This document shows positions 33,060 through 42,541 of a stretch of DNA of 64,000 bases, piece after piece. The first letter of the stretch is position 1; each line of letters opens with the position of its first letter. Location of the stretch: NCBI RefSeq assembly GCF_902374955.1, contig NZ_CABKRX010000039.1, forward strand, positions 8,725 through 72,724. The letters are read 5' to 3'. The DNA is from Bacillus massilioanorexius. Its GTDB lineage: Bacteria; Bacillota; Bacilli; Bacillales; DSM-1321. The position numbers and the translations under genes are program-made. The notes beneath the pieces were generated by a model that worked only from the letters and a program-made list of their open reading frames with translations, was not told the DNA's origin and did no database searches.

Positions 33060-33389
33060 ATGACAGCGTCTTTATCATTCGACCAAATAGCTTTTCAACT
33101 TATTCTTCATAGTGGCAATGCCCGAAGTAGTGTAATGGAAGCTATGTATTTAGCTCGTGAAGGGAAATTTGAAGAAGCAAAGCAAAAAGTTGAATCTGCA
33201 AGATTAGATTTGAACGAAGCACATAGGACACAAACAACACTTATTCAAGCTGAAGCAAGTGGTGAAAAGAAAGACGTTACAATACTAATGGTACACGCTC
33301 AAGATCATTTGATGACGTCTATAACAGTGAAAGAATTAGCAGAAGAAATTATCTTTCTCCATGAAAAAATGGCAAAAGATGAAAAGTAA
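33060..33389 (+). CDS. PTS lactose/cellobiose-type IIA protein
   Basis: A 109-aa helical subunit with the active histidine His79 in TILMVHAQDHLMTS. It accepts phosphate from HPr and forms the usual trimer. The start follows AAGGAGGAG. A long hairpin (33415-33454) follows before the glycosidase gene. Confidence 0.92.
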   Translation: MTASLSFDQIAFQLILHSGNARSSVMEAMYLAREGKFEEAKQKVESARLDLNEAHRTQTTLIQAEASGEKKDVTILMVHAQDHLMTSITVKELAEEIIFLHEKMAKDEK

Positions 33390-33414
33390 ATACTTGTAAG
33401 AATGGTAGTGAGAT

Positions 33415-33454
33415 AGAGAAGGAAGAGAATGAATATTTCTTCTCTTCCTTCTCT
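33415..33454 (+). terminator. intra-operon hairpin between IIA and the GH4 gene
   Basis: A perfect 14-bp stem, AGAGAAGGAAGAGA and TCTCTTCCTTCTCT, with a 12-base loop. It is not followed by a T run, so partial attenuation or transcript stabilisation is likelier than full termination. Confidence 0.5.
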
Positions 33455-33521
33455 AATTATCATAATTTTTAGATACATCCAAAGAACCTAAGTCGTGTTT
33501 CAAATAGAAAGGGTGAGTGGA

Positions 33522-34859
33522 ATGGGTAAAGGAATTAAAGTTGTAACAATTGGTGGGGGTTCAAGTTATACACCAGAGTTAATCGAAGGTTTTATAAAGA
33601 GGTACCATGAATTTCCTATCGAGGAACTTTGGCTAGTTGATATAGAGACAGGGAAAGAAAAACTACATATAGTTGGAGAATTGGCGAAACGTATGGTTGC
33701 TAAAGCAGGAATCCCAATGACGATCCATTTAACTTTAAACCGTAGGGAAGCATTAAAAGATGCAGATTTTGTTACGACGCAAATGCGTGTAGGGCAAATT
33801 GATGCCCGCATTATAGATGAAAAAATTCCTTTAAAATATGATGTAATCGGTCAAGAAACGAATGGACCAGGAGGTTTATTTAAAGCTCTTCGTACAATTC
33901 CTGTGATTTTAGGTATCGTTAAAGATATGGAAGAATTATGTCCGGAAGCTTGGTTAATTAACTTTACAAATCCTGCAGGTATGGTCACTGAAGCTGTTCT
34001 TCGCTATACAAATTTCAAAAGAGTTGTAGGTCTTTGCAATGTTCCAATTCACATTCGAATGAACGTTGCAGAAATGCTCGGTGTCGAGGCAGAAAGAGTG
34101 CAAATCGATTTTGCTGGTTTAAATCATATGGTTTATGGATTACATGTGTATTTAGATGGAGAAGAAATCACAGAGGAAATTATTGATAAGTTAACGAGCG
34201 AAGAGACAAAAATGACTATGCAAAACATTGCTTCTTTAGATTGGGAGCCAGAATTTATCCAGGCTCTTCAAGCTTTACCATGCCCATATCATCGTTATTA
34301 TTATAAAACGAGTGAAATGTTAGAAGAAGAAAAACAATCAGCTATGGAAAATGGTTGTAGAGGTGAAGTTGTTAAAAAACTAGAAGCTGAGTTATTTGAG
34401 TTATATCAAGATCCTAATTTAAATATTAAGCCACCTCAGTTGGAGAAGCGTGGAGGAGCGTATTACAGTGATGCCGCTTGCAGTTTAATGACGTCGATTT
34501 ATAATAATAAATGTGATATTCAGCCTGTAAATGTTCAAAATAATGGAGCAATTGCAAGCATCCCGGATGAATCAGCTGTTGAAATTAATTGTGTTATTAC
34601 AAAGGATGGTCCAAAGCCTATTGCTATTGGTGATTTACCAGTGTCCGTTAGAGGACTTGTTCAACAAATTAAATCATTCGAAAGAGTAACATGTGAAGCG
34701 GCAGTAACAGGAGATTACAAAACTGCTTTATTAGCTATGGTCATTAACCCTCTCGTTCCTTCAGATGTAGTAGCAAAGAAAATTTTAGATGAAATGTTAG
34801 AAGCTCATAAAGAGTATTTACCACAATTTAATCGTGATAGCATTGAGGTAGTACAATGA
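33522..34859 (+). CDS. glycoside hydrolase family 4, 6-phospho-beta-glucosidase or ChbF type
   Basis: An NAD- and metal-dependent enzyme, 445 aa, that hydrolyses phosphorylated disaccharides delivered by the PTS. The NAD motif is GGGSSYTPEL at 11-20; NFTNPAG at 148-154; the metal ligands are Cys172 (LCNVPIH) and His202 (GLNHM). The ATG at 33522 is eight bases after AAAGGG; the upstream ATG at 33495 was rejected. The stop overlaps the chbG start (ATGA), so the last two genes are translationally coupled. Confidence 0.92.
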   Translation: MGKGIKVVTIGGGSSYTPELIEGFIKRYHEFPIEELWLVDIETGKEKLHIVGELAKRMVAKAGIPMTIHLTLNRREALKDADFVTTQMRVGQIDARIIDEKIPLKYDVIGQETNGPGGLFKALRTIPVILGIVKDMEELCPEAWLINFTNPAGMVTEAVLRYTNFKRVVGLCNVPIHIRMNVAEMLGVEAERVQIDFAGLNHMVYGLHVYLDGEEITEEIIDKLTSEETKMTMQNIASLDWEPEFIQALQALPCPYHRYYYKTSEMLEEEKQSAMENGCRGEVVKKLEAELFELYQDPNLNIKPPQLEKRGGAYYSDAACSLMTSIYNNKCDIQPVNVQNNGAIASIPDESAVEINCVITKDGPKPIAIGDLPVSVRGLVQQIKSFERVTCEAAVTGDYKTALLAMVINPLVPSDVVAKKILDEMLEAHKEYLPQFNRDSIEVVQ

Positions 34860-35584
34860 TTAAAGTAATTGTAAATGCTGATGATTTCGGTTACTCTCGT
34901 GGAACGAATTTCGGAATCATAGATGCTCACCGATATGGTGTTGTTAATTCAGCTACAATGATGATGAATATGACAGCGGTAGATCATGCTTTTGAATTAG
35001 CTTCAGAAAATAAGGAGCTTGCTGTAGGGATTCATCTTGTGTTAACAGCAGGAACACCATTACTTCAGACAGGTGTAAGTTCATTAATCCAAGAGAATGG
35101 GAAATTCAAAACGCAATCGATGTTAATGAATCAATTTGATATGGATCCCGGTGAAGTGGAGAAAGAGTGGGAAGCACAAATTCATAAGTTTCTATCTTAT
35201 GGAGTGAAGCCTAACCATATGGATAGTCATCACCATGTTCATACATTACCAGAGCTTGAGCAGGTAGTACGTCGTTTATCGAAAAAATATAATCTTCCGG
35301 TGAGAGTATGTAATATAGAAGATGTTGAAATGTACTCTGATATTGGTTTATTTGATTTTTACGATAGCGGAGTTACAGAGAATTATTTTGATGAGCTACC
35401 AAACAAAGTAATGGATGGCCAAACTGTTGAAATTATGTGCCACCCAGCTTATATCGATACCATTTTACAAAGCGGAACATCCTATTGTTCTCAAAGGTTG
35501 AAAGAACTTGATATCTTAATGAAAGCTAAACTACCTGAACAATGTGAGTTAATACAATTTGAATATCTAAAAATAAATCAATAG
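34856..35584 (+). CDS. chbG: ChbG/YdjC-family chitooligosaccharide deacetylase
   Basis: A 242-aa metal-dependent carbohydrate deacetylase. The metal and active-site motifs are NADDFGYSRG near the start, GIHLVLTAGTP, and HMDSHHHVHTLPEL. In E. coli, ChbG removes one acetyl group from chitobiose phosphate so that the GH4 enzyme ChbF can act. The direct coupling to a GH4 gene here points to chitobiose rather than cellobiose as the natural substrate, although many YdjC homologues are untested. Confidence 0.88.
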   Translation: MIKVIVNADDFGYSRGTNFGIIDAHRYGVVNSATMMMNMTAVDHAFELASENKELAVGIHLVLTAGTPLLQTGVSSLIQENGKFKTQSMLMNQFDMDPGEVEKEWEAQIHKFLSYGVKPNHMDSHHHVHTLPELEQVVRRLSKKYNLPVRVCNIEDVEMYSDIGLFDFYDSGVTENYFDELPNKVMDGQTVEIMCHPAYIDTILQSGTSYCSQRLKELDILMKAKLPEQCELIQFEYLKINQ

Positions 35585-35597
35585 ATTTTGAAAGATA

Positions 35598-35632
35598 ACA
35601 GAGCCATCACGAAGAGTGATGGCTCTGTTTTG
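35598..35632 (+). terminator. terminator of the PTS operon
   Basis: Perfect arms ACAGAGCCATCAC and GTGATGGCTCTGT with a five-base loop, then TTTTG. Confidence 0.88.
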
Positions 35633-35724
35633 TTGGAGGAGCGGGAAATTGATAGAAGTTGAAACGCCCAGAAAAGATGAGGAACACTTAGAAAACGGGA
35701 TATAACATTTAAAAAACAAGATAA

Positions 35725-35769
35725 AAGCCAAGAAGAATACGCTAATTTGCGATTCTTTTTGGCTTTTTA
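35725..35769 (-). terminator. terminator of the sigma-54 activator gene
   Basis: On the minus strand, arms AAAAAGCC...AAGAATCGC and GCGTATTCTT...GGCTTTT pair with small bulges and end in T-rich sequence. The 5' arm overlaps the stop codon of the regulator. Confidence 0.65.
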
Positions 35770-38463
35770 GTAATTAGAATGGATGATTTCTTCATTTTTA
35801 ATAAAAATGTAAATGATATAACAAATTTCATCGTCAGGAATAGTGATATTATAATTTGTTTCGAGTGATGATAGACATTGCTTTGTTTTTATAAAAAGAC
35901 GATAGTGATTATTAATATAATCTTCTTTATTTGAAAAACTTGTAAGTGGCTGTTGTTTTTGGAGACGATCCACCATACAACTGATGTGTAGCACCATGCC
36001 AATCATGCTATCTAAATTAACAAATTTATTTGTTGCGTTTTGTAGCTCTTGTAATGATCTACGAATGTTAGTAATTAAAGCGCTTCCTCCACTAATCTGC
36101 AAGGTTTCTTCAAGAGTAATTGCCATTTTACTATATGTTTCTTCAATGGTAATCAGTTCTTGAATTTTTTTCGTTGCCTTCATCGAAAGAATGTCTTTTA
36201 AATGAAAGGTAAGGATTGGTGATTGGATTTCAAAATTACAAACAATACAAAGAATGTTTCTCTCTTTTGAGATTTTCGTTAACATCGCTTGTAATTCGTT
36301 TTTATCAAAAATACTAATAGGGAGAATATCTAAATAATCCTTATTATAGTGCAAATAATTTTCGAGCATCGTTTTAATGGCGACTGCACTACCTTCTCCT
36401 GTTAAACAAGCAGTCAAAATGACGGACTTTAGTTCTTGTTGTTTATTAGATGGTCCTTTTTTCGTTTGCATATAGAAAGGAGTTAAGTTCCGCACATCTT
36501 GATAAAGCTCATCTAAGCTATAACCTATTTGTGATTTTCGAGAGGCTTCGAGTACATGTGCAGTGCTAACCATTGGCAATACTCGTACAGGAATTTGATA
36601 TTCGGTTTCAATCATCTCCCCAATGTATGCTAATGAACCCATATCTATAAGTAAAAGTATTCCAGTAGGTGGCTCAATGGATCCGATATAGCCTTTTACT
36701 CGATCAAGAAAATTCTTTGGCGATTCATGTAGTGGCATATCTATTCCTGTAACTGCATCATTGTTAAGCAGATGATTGGTCACGTTAGCCATTTCTTTTG
36801 CGATTCCATTTCCATGAGCAAGAACAATGATTTTGGTATGAGCAGATGAATGCTCGTCACTTTCTACGACAAAAAACATCGTGATAAAAGCCACTTCATC
36901 AAAAGGAATATTTACTTGAAATGATTCTTCGATTAATTTAATGCATTCTAAAGCTACATTAAAAGGCTGCTTATAATTTTGTCTTATACTATTAATATTA
37001 GGATGATAGATTGGTTTATTGGCTTTAATTCGCTGAAGTAAAGTTTGAATATGTAAACATAAGCCCGATACAATCTTCTCATCATACGTTCGCTGAAGCT
37101 TATTTTCAGCCAAAGAAATTATTTTCTCGCTAATAGCAATAATATCTTTACTAACAATTTTTAGTAAATTTTCTTTGGATATTTTTTTATTAATGCTACT
37201 TAAATAATGTGTAAAATAACTTTGAATATCATTTTCCATTAAAATTGCTAACTCTGCATGATCTACATTACGTTTCTTTAATTCATCGTATTTTTGATCA
37301 ATTTGATCATAAATAGTAGTAGAAGCAGATGAAATATTCGACAATAACCCTTCAGTTACATTAAAAATATATTGATGGTCATAGAAGGGGATGGAATGCT
37401 TTGTTTTTTTCTCGATGAATAATCCTTCCTTGATATACCATTGTAAATCTGTACTGAAAATTTTAATTTCGTTTCTTTTGCCTGTTACAAATTCTGAATA
37501 AGCCTTTGCACAAGCAAGCTGAATATCGGCTTTCAATTGTCCAATATTATTAGGACATTGATAAAAAATGAAGGAACGCATGGAATTCGCACTCACATAA
37601 ATATCTTTGCCTATTCTTTTACTTTCCTCAAAGAAAAATCGTTTAATAAGTAAAAAACGTTCTTCATATGTTCGATCGCGTAACGGAGGGATGGTAATCG
37701 TCATAGGAATTCTGCGACTAAAGGTATTTAATAAAGATGATTCACGATTCTCAGTTGTCGCACAAATAATTAACACATTAGCAGTAGATTCGTTTTCAGT
37801 TTCACCAAGTCGTCTGAAATATCCATGATCGATAAAGGTAAATAACATCTCCTGTCCTTCTGCTGATAAACGATGTATTTCGTCTAAAAATAAGATTCCA
37901 TTATGCGCTTTTTCAAGTAGTCCTTTTTGGTTAACAGCTCCAGTATAAGCTCCTTTTTTTACACCGAAAAGCTGTCCAAGTAATAGTTGCGGGTTATTAG
38001 CATAATCAGCGCAGTTAAAAACAATAAATGGAGCATCTTTTTGTAATCGCTCCGTTTCAATTGCAAATGTATGCATAATCGATGCAAACAAAGATTTACC
38101 AACACCTGTTTCTCCTAGTAGGAGCGTATGCATTCCTAGCGGGGGATATAGTACAGCAGATTTAGCTTGGTCAATGGCAGGACGAAGACTAATGTTCTCT
38201 TGATAGAAGAGATTGAATGTAGTATTCGGTTTTTTTGATGTTTGTTCGATGGAATGATCGAGGGGAAGTGTTTGATTCATAATAAATTTAACTGGTCGAG
38301 AATTCGTTTTTTGTAATCTGTTCTCTTTAACCAATTGATTTAAATCATTGCTGACATTAGCCCTATTCATATTGAGTAAGTCGGCTAGTTCTATTGTCGT
38401 AAAAGCTGTATCAAATCCGAAATGCTCTTGGATTGCCTGAAATATGTTGTCCTTTCTTTTCAT
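35767..38463 (-). CDS. LevR/CelR-type sigma-54 activator with PTS regulation domains
   Basis: An 898-aa regulator. Domains in order: N-terminal winged helix (about 1-65), AAA+ sigma-54 activation domain with Walker A GETGVGKS (117-124), the sigma-54 contact loop GAYTGA (171-176) and Walker B ILFLDE (190-195), then a PRD, an EIIA-Man-like domain (KIIVLAHGNGIAKEMANVTNHLL), an EIIB-like part and a last PRD. The PRDs are phosphorylated by the PTS and tie activity to sugar supply. The ATG at 38463 follows GAAGGGG; the earlier ATG at 38484 lies upstream of that site. It converges on the operon it surely controls. Confidence 0.93.
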   Translation of the reverse strand: MKRKDNIFQAIQEHFGFDTAFTTIELADLLNMNRANVSNDLNQLVKENRLQKTNSRPVKFIMNQTLPLDHSIEQTSKKPNTTFNLFYQENISLRPAIDQAKSAVLYPPLGMHTLLLGETGVGKSLFASIMHTFAIETERLQKDAPFIVFNCADYANNPQLLLGQLFGVKKGAYTGAVNQKGLLEKAHNGILFLDEIHRLSAEGQEMLFTFIDHGYFRRLGETENESTANVLIICATTENRESSLLNTFSRRIPMTITIPPLRDRTYEERFLLIKRFFFEESKRIGKDIYVSANSMRSFIFYQCPNNIGQLKADIQLACAKAYSEFVTGKRNEIKIFSTDLQWYIKEGLFIEKKTKHSIPFYDHQYIFNVTEGLLSNISSASTTIYDQIDQKYDELKKRNVDHAELAILMENDIQSYFTHYLSSINKKISKENLLKIVSKDIIAISEKIISLAENKLQRTYDEKIVSGLCLHIQTLLQRIKANKPIYHPNINSIRQNYKQPFNVALECIKLIEESFQVNIPFDEVAFITMFFVVESDEHSSAHTKIIVLAHGNGIAKEMANVTNHLLNNDAVTGIDMPLHESPKNFLDRVKGYIGSIEPPTGILLLIDMGSLAYIGEMIETEYQIPVRVLPMVSTAHVLEASRKSQIGYSLDELYQDVRNLTPFYMQTKKGPSNKQQELKSVILTACLTGEGSAVAIKTMLENYLHYNKDYLDILPISIFDKNELQAMLTKISKERNILCIVCNFEIQSPILTFHLKDILSMKATKKIQELITIEETYSKMAITLEETLQISGGSALITNIRRSLQELQNATNKFVNLDSMIGMVLHISCMVDRLQKQQPLTSFSNKEDYINNHYRLFIKTKQCLSSLETNYNITIPDDEICYIIYIFIKNEEIIHSNY

Positions 38464-38566
38464 GTTATAGACCCCTTCGTTCAAGTAATAATAGGTCTAT
38501 TATACAATATTTATTAAGATTTACATATATTGAGAACTTTGGAAGAGAAAAGCTTTAGTAAATAGT

Positions 38567-38600
38567 GATAGGAGATTACCAATAAGAATAATCTCCTATC
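38567..38600 (-). terminator. hairpin after the peptide transporter gene
   Basis: Arms ATAGGAGATTA and TAATCTCCTAT (read on the minus strand) form an 11-bp stem, but the T run after it is poor. Confidence 0.45.
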
Positions 38601-38605
38601 AAGGT

Positions 38606-39982
38606 TTAATCTAAATGCATCATTTTTGTTAATTTCTTTGAAACCAATAATAAAATTAATCCAAGTACGATAGCCATAACTCCAATAATGGCAAATACCT
38701 CAAAATAACCAAGAGATTGAGTAAACGTTGCAATTTGCCCACCTAAAATATTGGCAATACCTGAGCTGGAGAACCATACACCCATTAGTAAAGAAGCGAT
38801 TTTAATGGGGGCGATTCTACTTACTGTTGATAAACCAACAGGTGATAAAAATAGTTCACCTAACGTATGAAATAAATAGGTCAATACAATAAAAATGATA
38901 TTGGCTTTAGTCACAATAGCATTTTCATTGCTACCTGTTTTTAAGACAGCGAGTAATAAGATTAAATAGCCAAATCCAAGCATAATCATCCCTAAAGCCA
39001 TTTTCACAGGAGAACTAAGATCTCCTCGTTTAGATTTCGATAATTTAATCCAAAGCATGGATACAACTGGGGCTAAAAGAATAATAAATAATGGATTGAC
39101 TGATTGAAACCAAGGGGTTGGAATAACGAAACCAAAAATATCACGATTGACAAATTTGTCTGTATATAGTGTTAATGAGCTCCCTGCTTGTTCAAACCCA
39201 GCCCAAAAAAAGACAACAAAGCAAGCCAATATTAAAATAACAGCGGTTCTTTGTTTTTCGATTTTTGTTAAAGGAGCTGTTTTAGTATCCGAAGATGAAC
39301 GATTAGGTCGTCCGGTTGGCTGTTTACCTAGGTTCCCTAAATACCGATTGCCTAATGAATTATAAAGAATTTGTCCAATCACCATACCAATAGATGAAGC
39401 TAGGAAACCATATTTATATCCATGTACAAAAACGCCATTGACGCTATCTACAAATAATTTATCAGTTAAAAAAGCAATAATAAGTGGGGCGAAGAAAGCA
39501 CCGATATTAATCCCCATATAAAAAATAGTAAAGGCAGCATCCCGCTTGGGATCGTTCTCTTCGTATAAATCACCAACTAATGCGGATATATTTGGTTTAA
39601 AGAAGCCATTGCCAATGATTAAAAAAGCCAAGCCAGTAAACATAGCCCACTGAGCTTGGTCAATAAAAATAGTGAAATTTCCTACTGCCATACATATTCC
39701 ACCAATGGTTATAGCTAGACGCTTACCCAGATACATATCAGAAAGATATCCGCCTATAAGAGGAGCGATGTAGGAAGCGCCTGTATAAAATCCATAAATG
39801 CTTAATGCAATGCTAGGTGACATACCAAGTCCGCCACTAATGAGCTCTTTAGTTAAATACAGGACTAAAATACCTCTCATTCCATAATAGCTAAATCTCT
39901 CCCACATTTCTGTAAAAAACAATAAATATAACCCAGGTGGATGCTTTGTCGTATCTTTCTGTTTATTAATAGCTGAACCCAT
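38606..39982 (-). CDS. proton-dependent oligopeptide transporter (POT/PTR family)
   Basis: A 458-aa transporter with about 14 membrane segments. The POT signature appears at the start (FTEMWERFSYYGMRGILVLYLTKEL, containing the ExxER-type EMWERFSYYG) and in IGGYLSDMYLGKR and FTIFYMGINIGAFFAP. It takes up di- and tripeptides with protons. Stand-alone gene beside the sugar regulator, with AGGAGG before the start. Similar to DtpT. Confidence 0.93.
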   Translation of the reverse strand: MGSAINKQKDTTKHPPGLYLLFFTEMWERFSYYGMRGILVLYLTKELISGGLGMSPSIALSIYGFYTGASYIAPLIGGYLSDMYLGKRLAITIGGICMAVGNFTIFIDQAQWAMFTGLAFLIIGNGFFKPNISALVGDLYEENDPKRDAAFTIFYMGINIGAFFAPLIIAFLTDKLFVDSVNGVFVHGYKYGFLASSIGMVIGQILYNSLGNRYLGNLGKQPTGRPNRSSSDTKTAPLTKIEKQRTAVILILACFVVFFWAGFEQAGSSLTLYTDKFVNRDIFGFVIPTPWFQSVNPLFIILLAPVVSMLWIKLSKSKRGDLSSPVKMALGMIMLGFGYLILLLAVLKTGSNENAIVTKANIIFIVLTYLFHTLGELFLSPVGLSTVSRIAPIKIASLLMGVWFSSSGIANILGGQIATFTQSLGYFEVFAIIGVMAIVLGLILLLVSKKLTKMMHLD

Positions 39983-40130
39983 TTTTGTTCCTCCTGAAAA
40001 TATGAGCTTAGAAGATGGGGGAATTTAAAAGTCCACCACCAATCAAAGTTCCATCTTATTCTCATAGTAATATTTCCATAAATAGAACGAACTATTAATA
40101 AATTGTCGAAAGATACTAAAGAAGATTCAA

Positions 40131-40167
40131 TAATAAAACCACGCTAATCATATAGCGTGGTTTTATT
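40131..40167 (-). terminator. intrinsic terminator after ald
   Basis: Arms AAAACCACGCTA and TAGCGTGGTTTT form a near-perfect stem; the minus-strand side ends in TTATTATTG. Confidence 0.8.
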
Positions 40168-40205
40168 ATTACTAAAGGGAAACAAAGTTTGTCAAAATCG
40201 CTTAG

Positions 40206-41351
40206 TTAATTAAAACTAGGTGTGTTTGAACCATTTCCTTGTATCGCTTTTTCAACTGGAACATATTCATATCCTAAATCATTAGCAACGGCTTCAAAGG
40301 TAATATTTCCATTAGCTACATTGACACCTTTTGCTAATGCAGGGTTTGTTAATATAGCTGGAACCGCTCCTTTATTTGCTATTTGTAAAGCGTATGGAAC
40401 AGTTGCATTAGTTAGTGCAATAGTCGAAGTTTGCGGAACTGCACCTGGCATATTCGCAACGGCATAATGAACGACGCCATGTTTTATATAGGTTGGGTTG
40501 TCATGAGTTGTTATATGATCAACTGTTTCAAAAATTCCACCTTGGTCAATAGCCACATCTACAATGACTGAACCTGGTGACATAGATTTAACCATTTCTT
40601 CAGTAATCAACTTCGGAGCTTTTGCTCCTGGAATTAATACAGCCCCAATTACTAAATCAGATTCTGCCACAGCTTGTGCAATATTGTATGGATTAGAAAT
40701 AAGAGTTGTAACGCTATTTCCGAATATATCATCTAAGTAACGTAATCGATCTGCGCTAAGGTCGATAATGGTAACATCAGCGCCTAGTCCTATGGCAATT
40801 TTGGCAGCATTTGTTCCAACACCACCACCTCCCACAATCGTTACTTTACCTCTCTTAACACCTGGAACTCCACTTAGTAAAATCCCTTTTCCGCCCTGAG
40901 AGCTTTCTAAGAATTGAGCCCCGATTTGTGCTGCCATTCTTCCAGCTACCTCACTCATTGGTGTTAGAAGTGGAAGAGAGCGTCCTTCGGAAACTGTTTC
41001 ATATGCGATAGCTAAAATTCCACTATCTTTTAATGCTTTTGTTAAATTAGGTTCCGCAGCTAAATGTAAATAAGTGAATAGAATTAAATCTTTTCTAAAG
41101 TATTTATATTCACTAGGAAGTGGTTCTTTTACTTTCATAATCATGTCAGCCTGTTCCCATAGAAGATTTACATCTTCGATAATGCTAGCTCCTGCAGCTA
41201 AATAGGCATCATTTGTAAAACCACTACCTTCTCCAGCTCCTTTTTCTATAAAAACTTCATGTCCATCTTTTTTAAATGCAATAACTCCAGCGGGTGTTAG
41301 TGCAACTCGATTTTCATTATTTTTAATTTCCTTTGGTACACAAATACGCAT
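40206..41351 (-). CDS. ald: alanine dehydrogenase
   Basis: Converts L-alanine to pyruvate and ammonia with NAD, letting alanine serve as carbon and nitrogen source; in Bacillus it also matters for sporulation and germination. The 381-aa protein starts MRICVPKEIKNNENRVALTPAGV and has VTIVGGGGVGTNAAKIAIGLGADVTIIDLS as nucleotide fold, Lys in MKVKEPLPSEY and AVANMPGAVPQTST. The ATG at 41351 follows GGAGG; an upstream in-frame ATG at 41369 has no ribosome site. A PucR-family gene nearby (42542-43801) resembles AdeR, the known activator of ald. Confidence 0.96.
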   Translation of the reverse strand: MRICVPKEIKNNENRVALTPAGVIAFKKDGHEVFIEKGAGEGSGFTNDAYLAAGASIIEDVNLLWEQADMIMKVKEPLPSEYKYFRKDLILFTYLHLAAEPNLTKALKDSGILAIAYETVSEGRSLPLLTPMSEVAGRMAAQIGAQFLESSQGGKGILLSGVPGVKRGKVTIVGGGGVGTNAAKIAIGLGADVTIIDLSADRLRYLDDIFGNSVTTLISNPYNIAQAVAESDLVIGAVLIPGAKAPKLITEEMVKSMSPGSVIVDVAIDQGGIFETVDHITTHDNPTYIKHGVVHYAVANMPGAVPQTSTIALTNATVPYALQIANKGAVPAILTNPALAKGVNVANGNITFEAVANDLGYEYVPVEKAIQGNGSNTPSFN

Positions 41352-41590
41352 ATTACAAAACCTCCACAAAATATAATGTCTTTCTTTCGTTCTAACTGGT
41401 ATCTTGACTCCTATTCCATTTATGCTAGAAAATAAGTGCTTACTAATGGAGTTTGAATGCTAGTTAAAAAAATACGATTTGCTTCTTTACTTATCGTTTG
41501 GAGATGAACGAAGTCTCCACCAATTATATATCCACTTTATAAAAGTATAATCTTGATTGAGTTATTAATTGTTTGTGAATTCTAAAGAAA

Positions 41591-41627
41591 TAAAAAAGTA
41601 CCTTTTGTGAAATTCTACAAAAGGTAC
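41591..41627 (-). terminator. intrinsic terminator after the EcsC gene
   Basis: On the minus strand, perfect arms GTACCTTTTGT and ACAAAAGGTAC, then TTTTTTATTTC. It separates the EcsC gene from the ald promoter region, which otherwise shows no clear signal. Confidence 0.85.
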
Positions 41628-41669
41628 AATGAGTAGTATATGCAACTGTATGATCGGTAGATGATTTTC

Positions 41670-42494
41670 TTAACTCTTGTTGACGTTTACTGTTTGTAGC
41701 TTTTCAAGGAGGCGTCTTTTTCTGTACAGCATAATACCAACCTCAGAAACATCTTGAATCATGGTACGGTTAGCATAGGCACCAAACAGAATACCTGCGA
41801 TTGGTACCATCTGTAGAAGCTTTTTCCAACCAAATTGATCTCTGTACGTATAAACGACTTCTCTCCAGCCTTGGAGCTGAGAAACCATGTCTTTTGAAGC
41901 TCGTTCTGCTTGAAATGATTGATTTAGTTCATTTAAAATAGCTTCTTTTCCAACAATATCTGCTGAGGCAAATTGAAGACATTTGACAATAAAAATTCTT
42001 TCTTCGCGATTATTAGGGTCATAGCCATGGATAATTGCGATTTCCTGTAACGTTTTTAAAGATAAGCCAAGAATAATGGGAATATCTATGGCTAAGGTAA
42101 ATATTCCTCCCATTCCAGTGGAAGCACCTTGTACGGTTGCTAACTTAGCTCGATTATTCTTTAAGTCTTCACTTAACTCAATCATATTTTGGAGTGGAAC
42201 ATTTTTAATATCCTGAATATTTTCGATAGAAAGATCAGGGTTTGTTTTCTGAATTTTAGTGATTAGTGATTTTTCTTGTGTTAAATATTTCCCACCATTT
42301 TGAATATAACTACCTAATTCATCTAGTAAAACGCCAATCTTCTTTTGAATAAAGGCAGGAGTAAGTTTATCTAATAACTTAAAGGGTAAACGACTTAGTC
42401 TTTCCCAGAACCACAGCCCTTTCTGATCTTTTTCCCATTTTGTTATGATACTTAATTCATTTAAAAGAGTTTCTTTTGTTTCCAAGATCATCAT
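41670..42494 (-). CDS. EcsC family protein
   Basis: A 274-aa protein of the EcsC family (helical, peripheral membrane, function unknown). Recognisable segments are WEKDQKGLWFWERLSRLPFKLLDKLTP, GASTGMGGIFTLAIDIPIILGLSLKTLQEIAIIHGYDPNNREERIFIVKCLQ and VPIAGILFGAYANRTMIQDV. There are two ATG codons in a row at the start. It lies 47 bases after the PucR-family gene and probably shares its transcript. Confidence 0.85.
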   Translation of the reverse strand: MMILETKETLLNELSIITKWEKDQKGLWFWERLSRLPFKLLDKLTPAFIQKKIGVLLDELGSYIQNGGKYLTQEKSLITKIQKTNPDLSIENIQDIKNVPLQNMIELSEDLKNNRAKLATVQGASTGMGGIFTLAIDIPIILGLSLKTLQEIAIIHGYDPNNREERIFIVKCLQFASADIVGKEAILNELNQSFQAERASKDMVSQLQGWREVVYTYRDQFGWKKLLQMVPIAGILFGAYANRTMIQDVSEVGIMLYRKRRLLEKLQTVNVNKS

Positions 42495-42541
42495 TCCTTT
42501 AGATAATTTATAAAAGTAATAATTGTTGTAAGAATAGGAGG

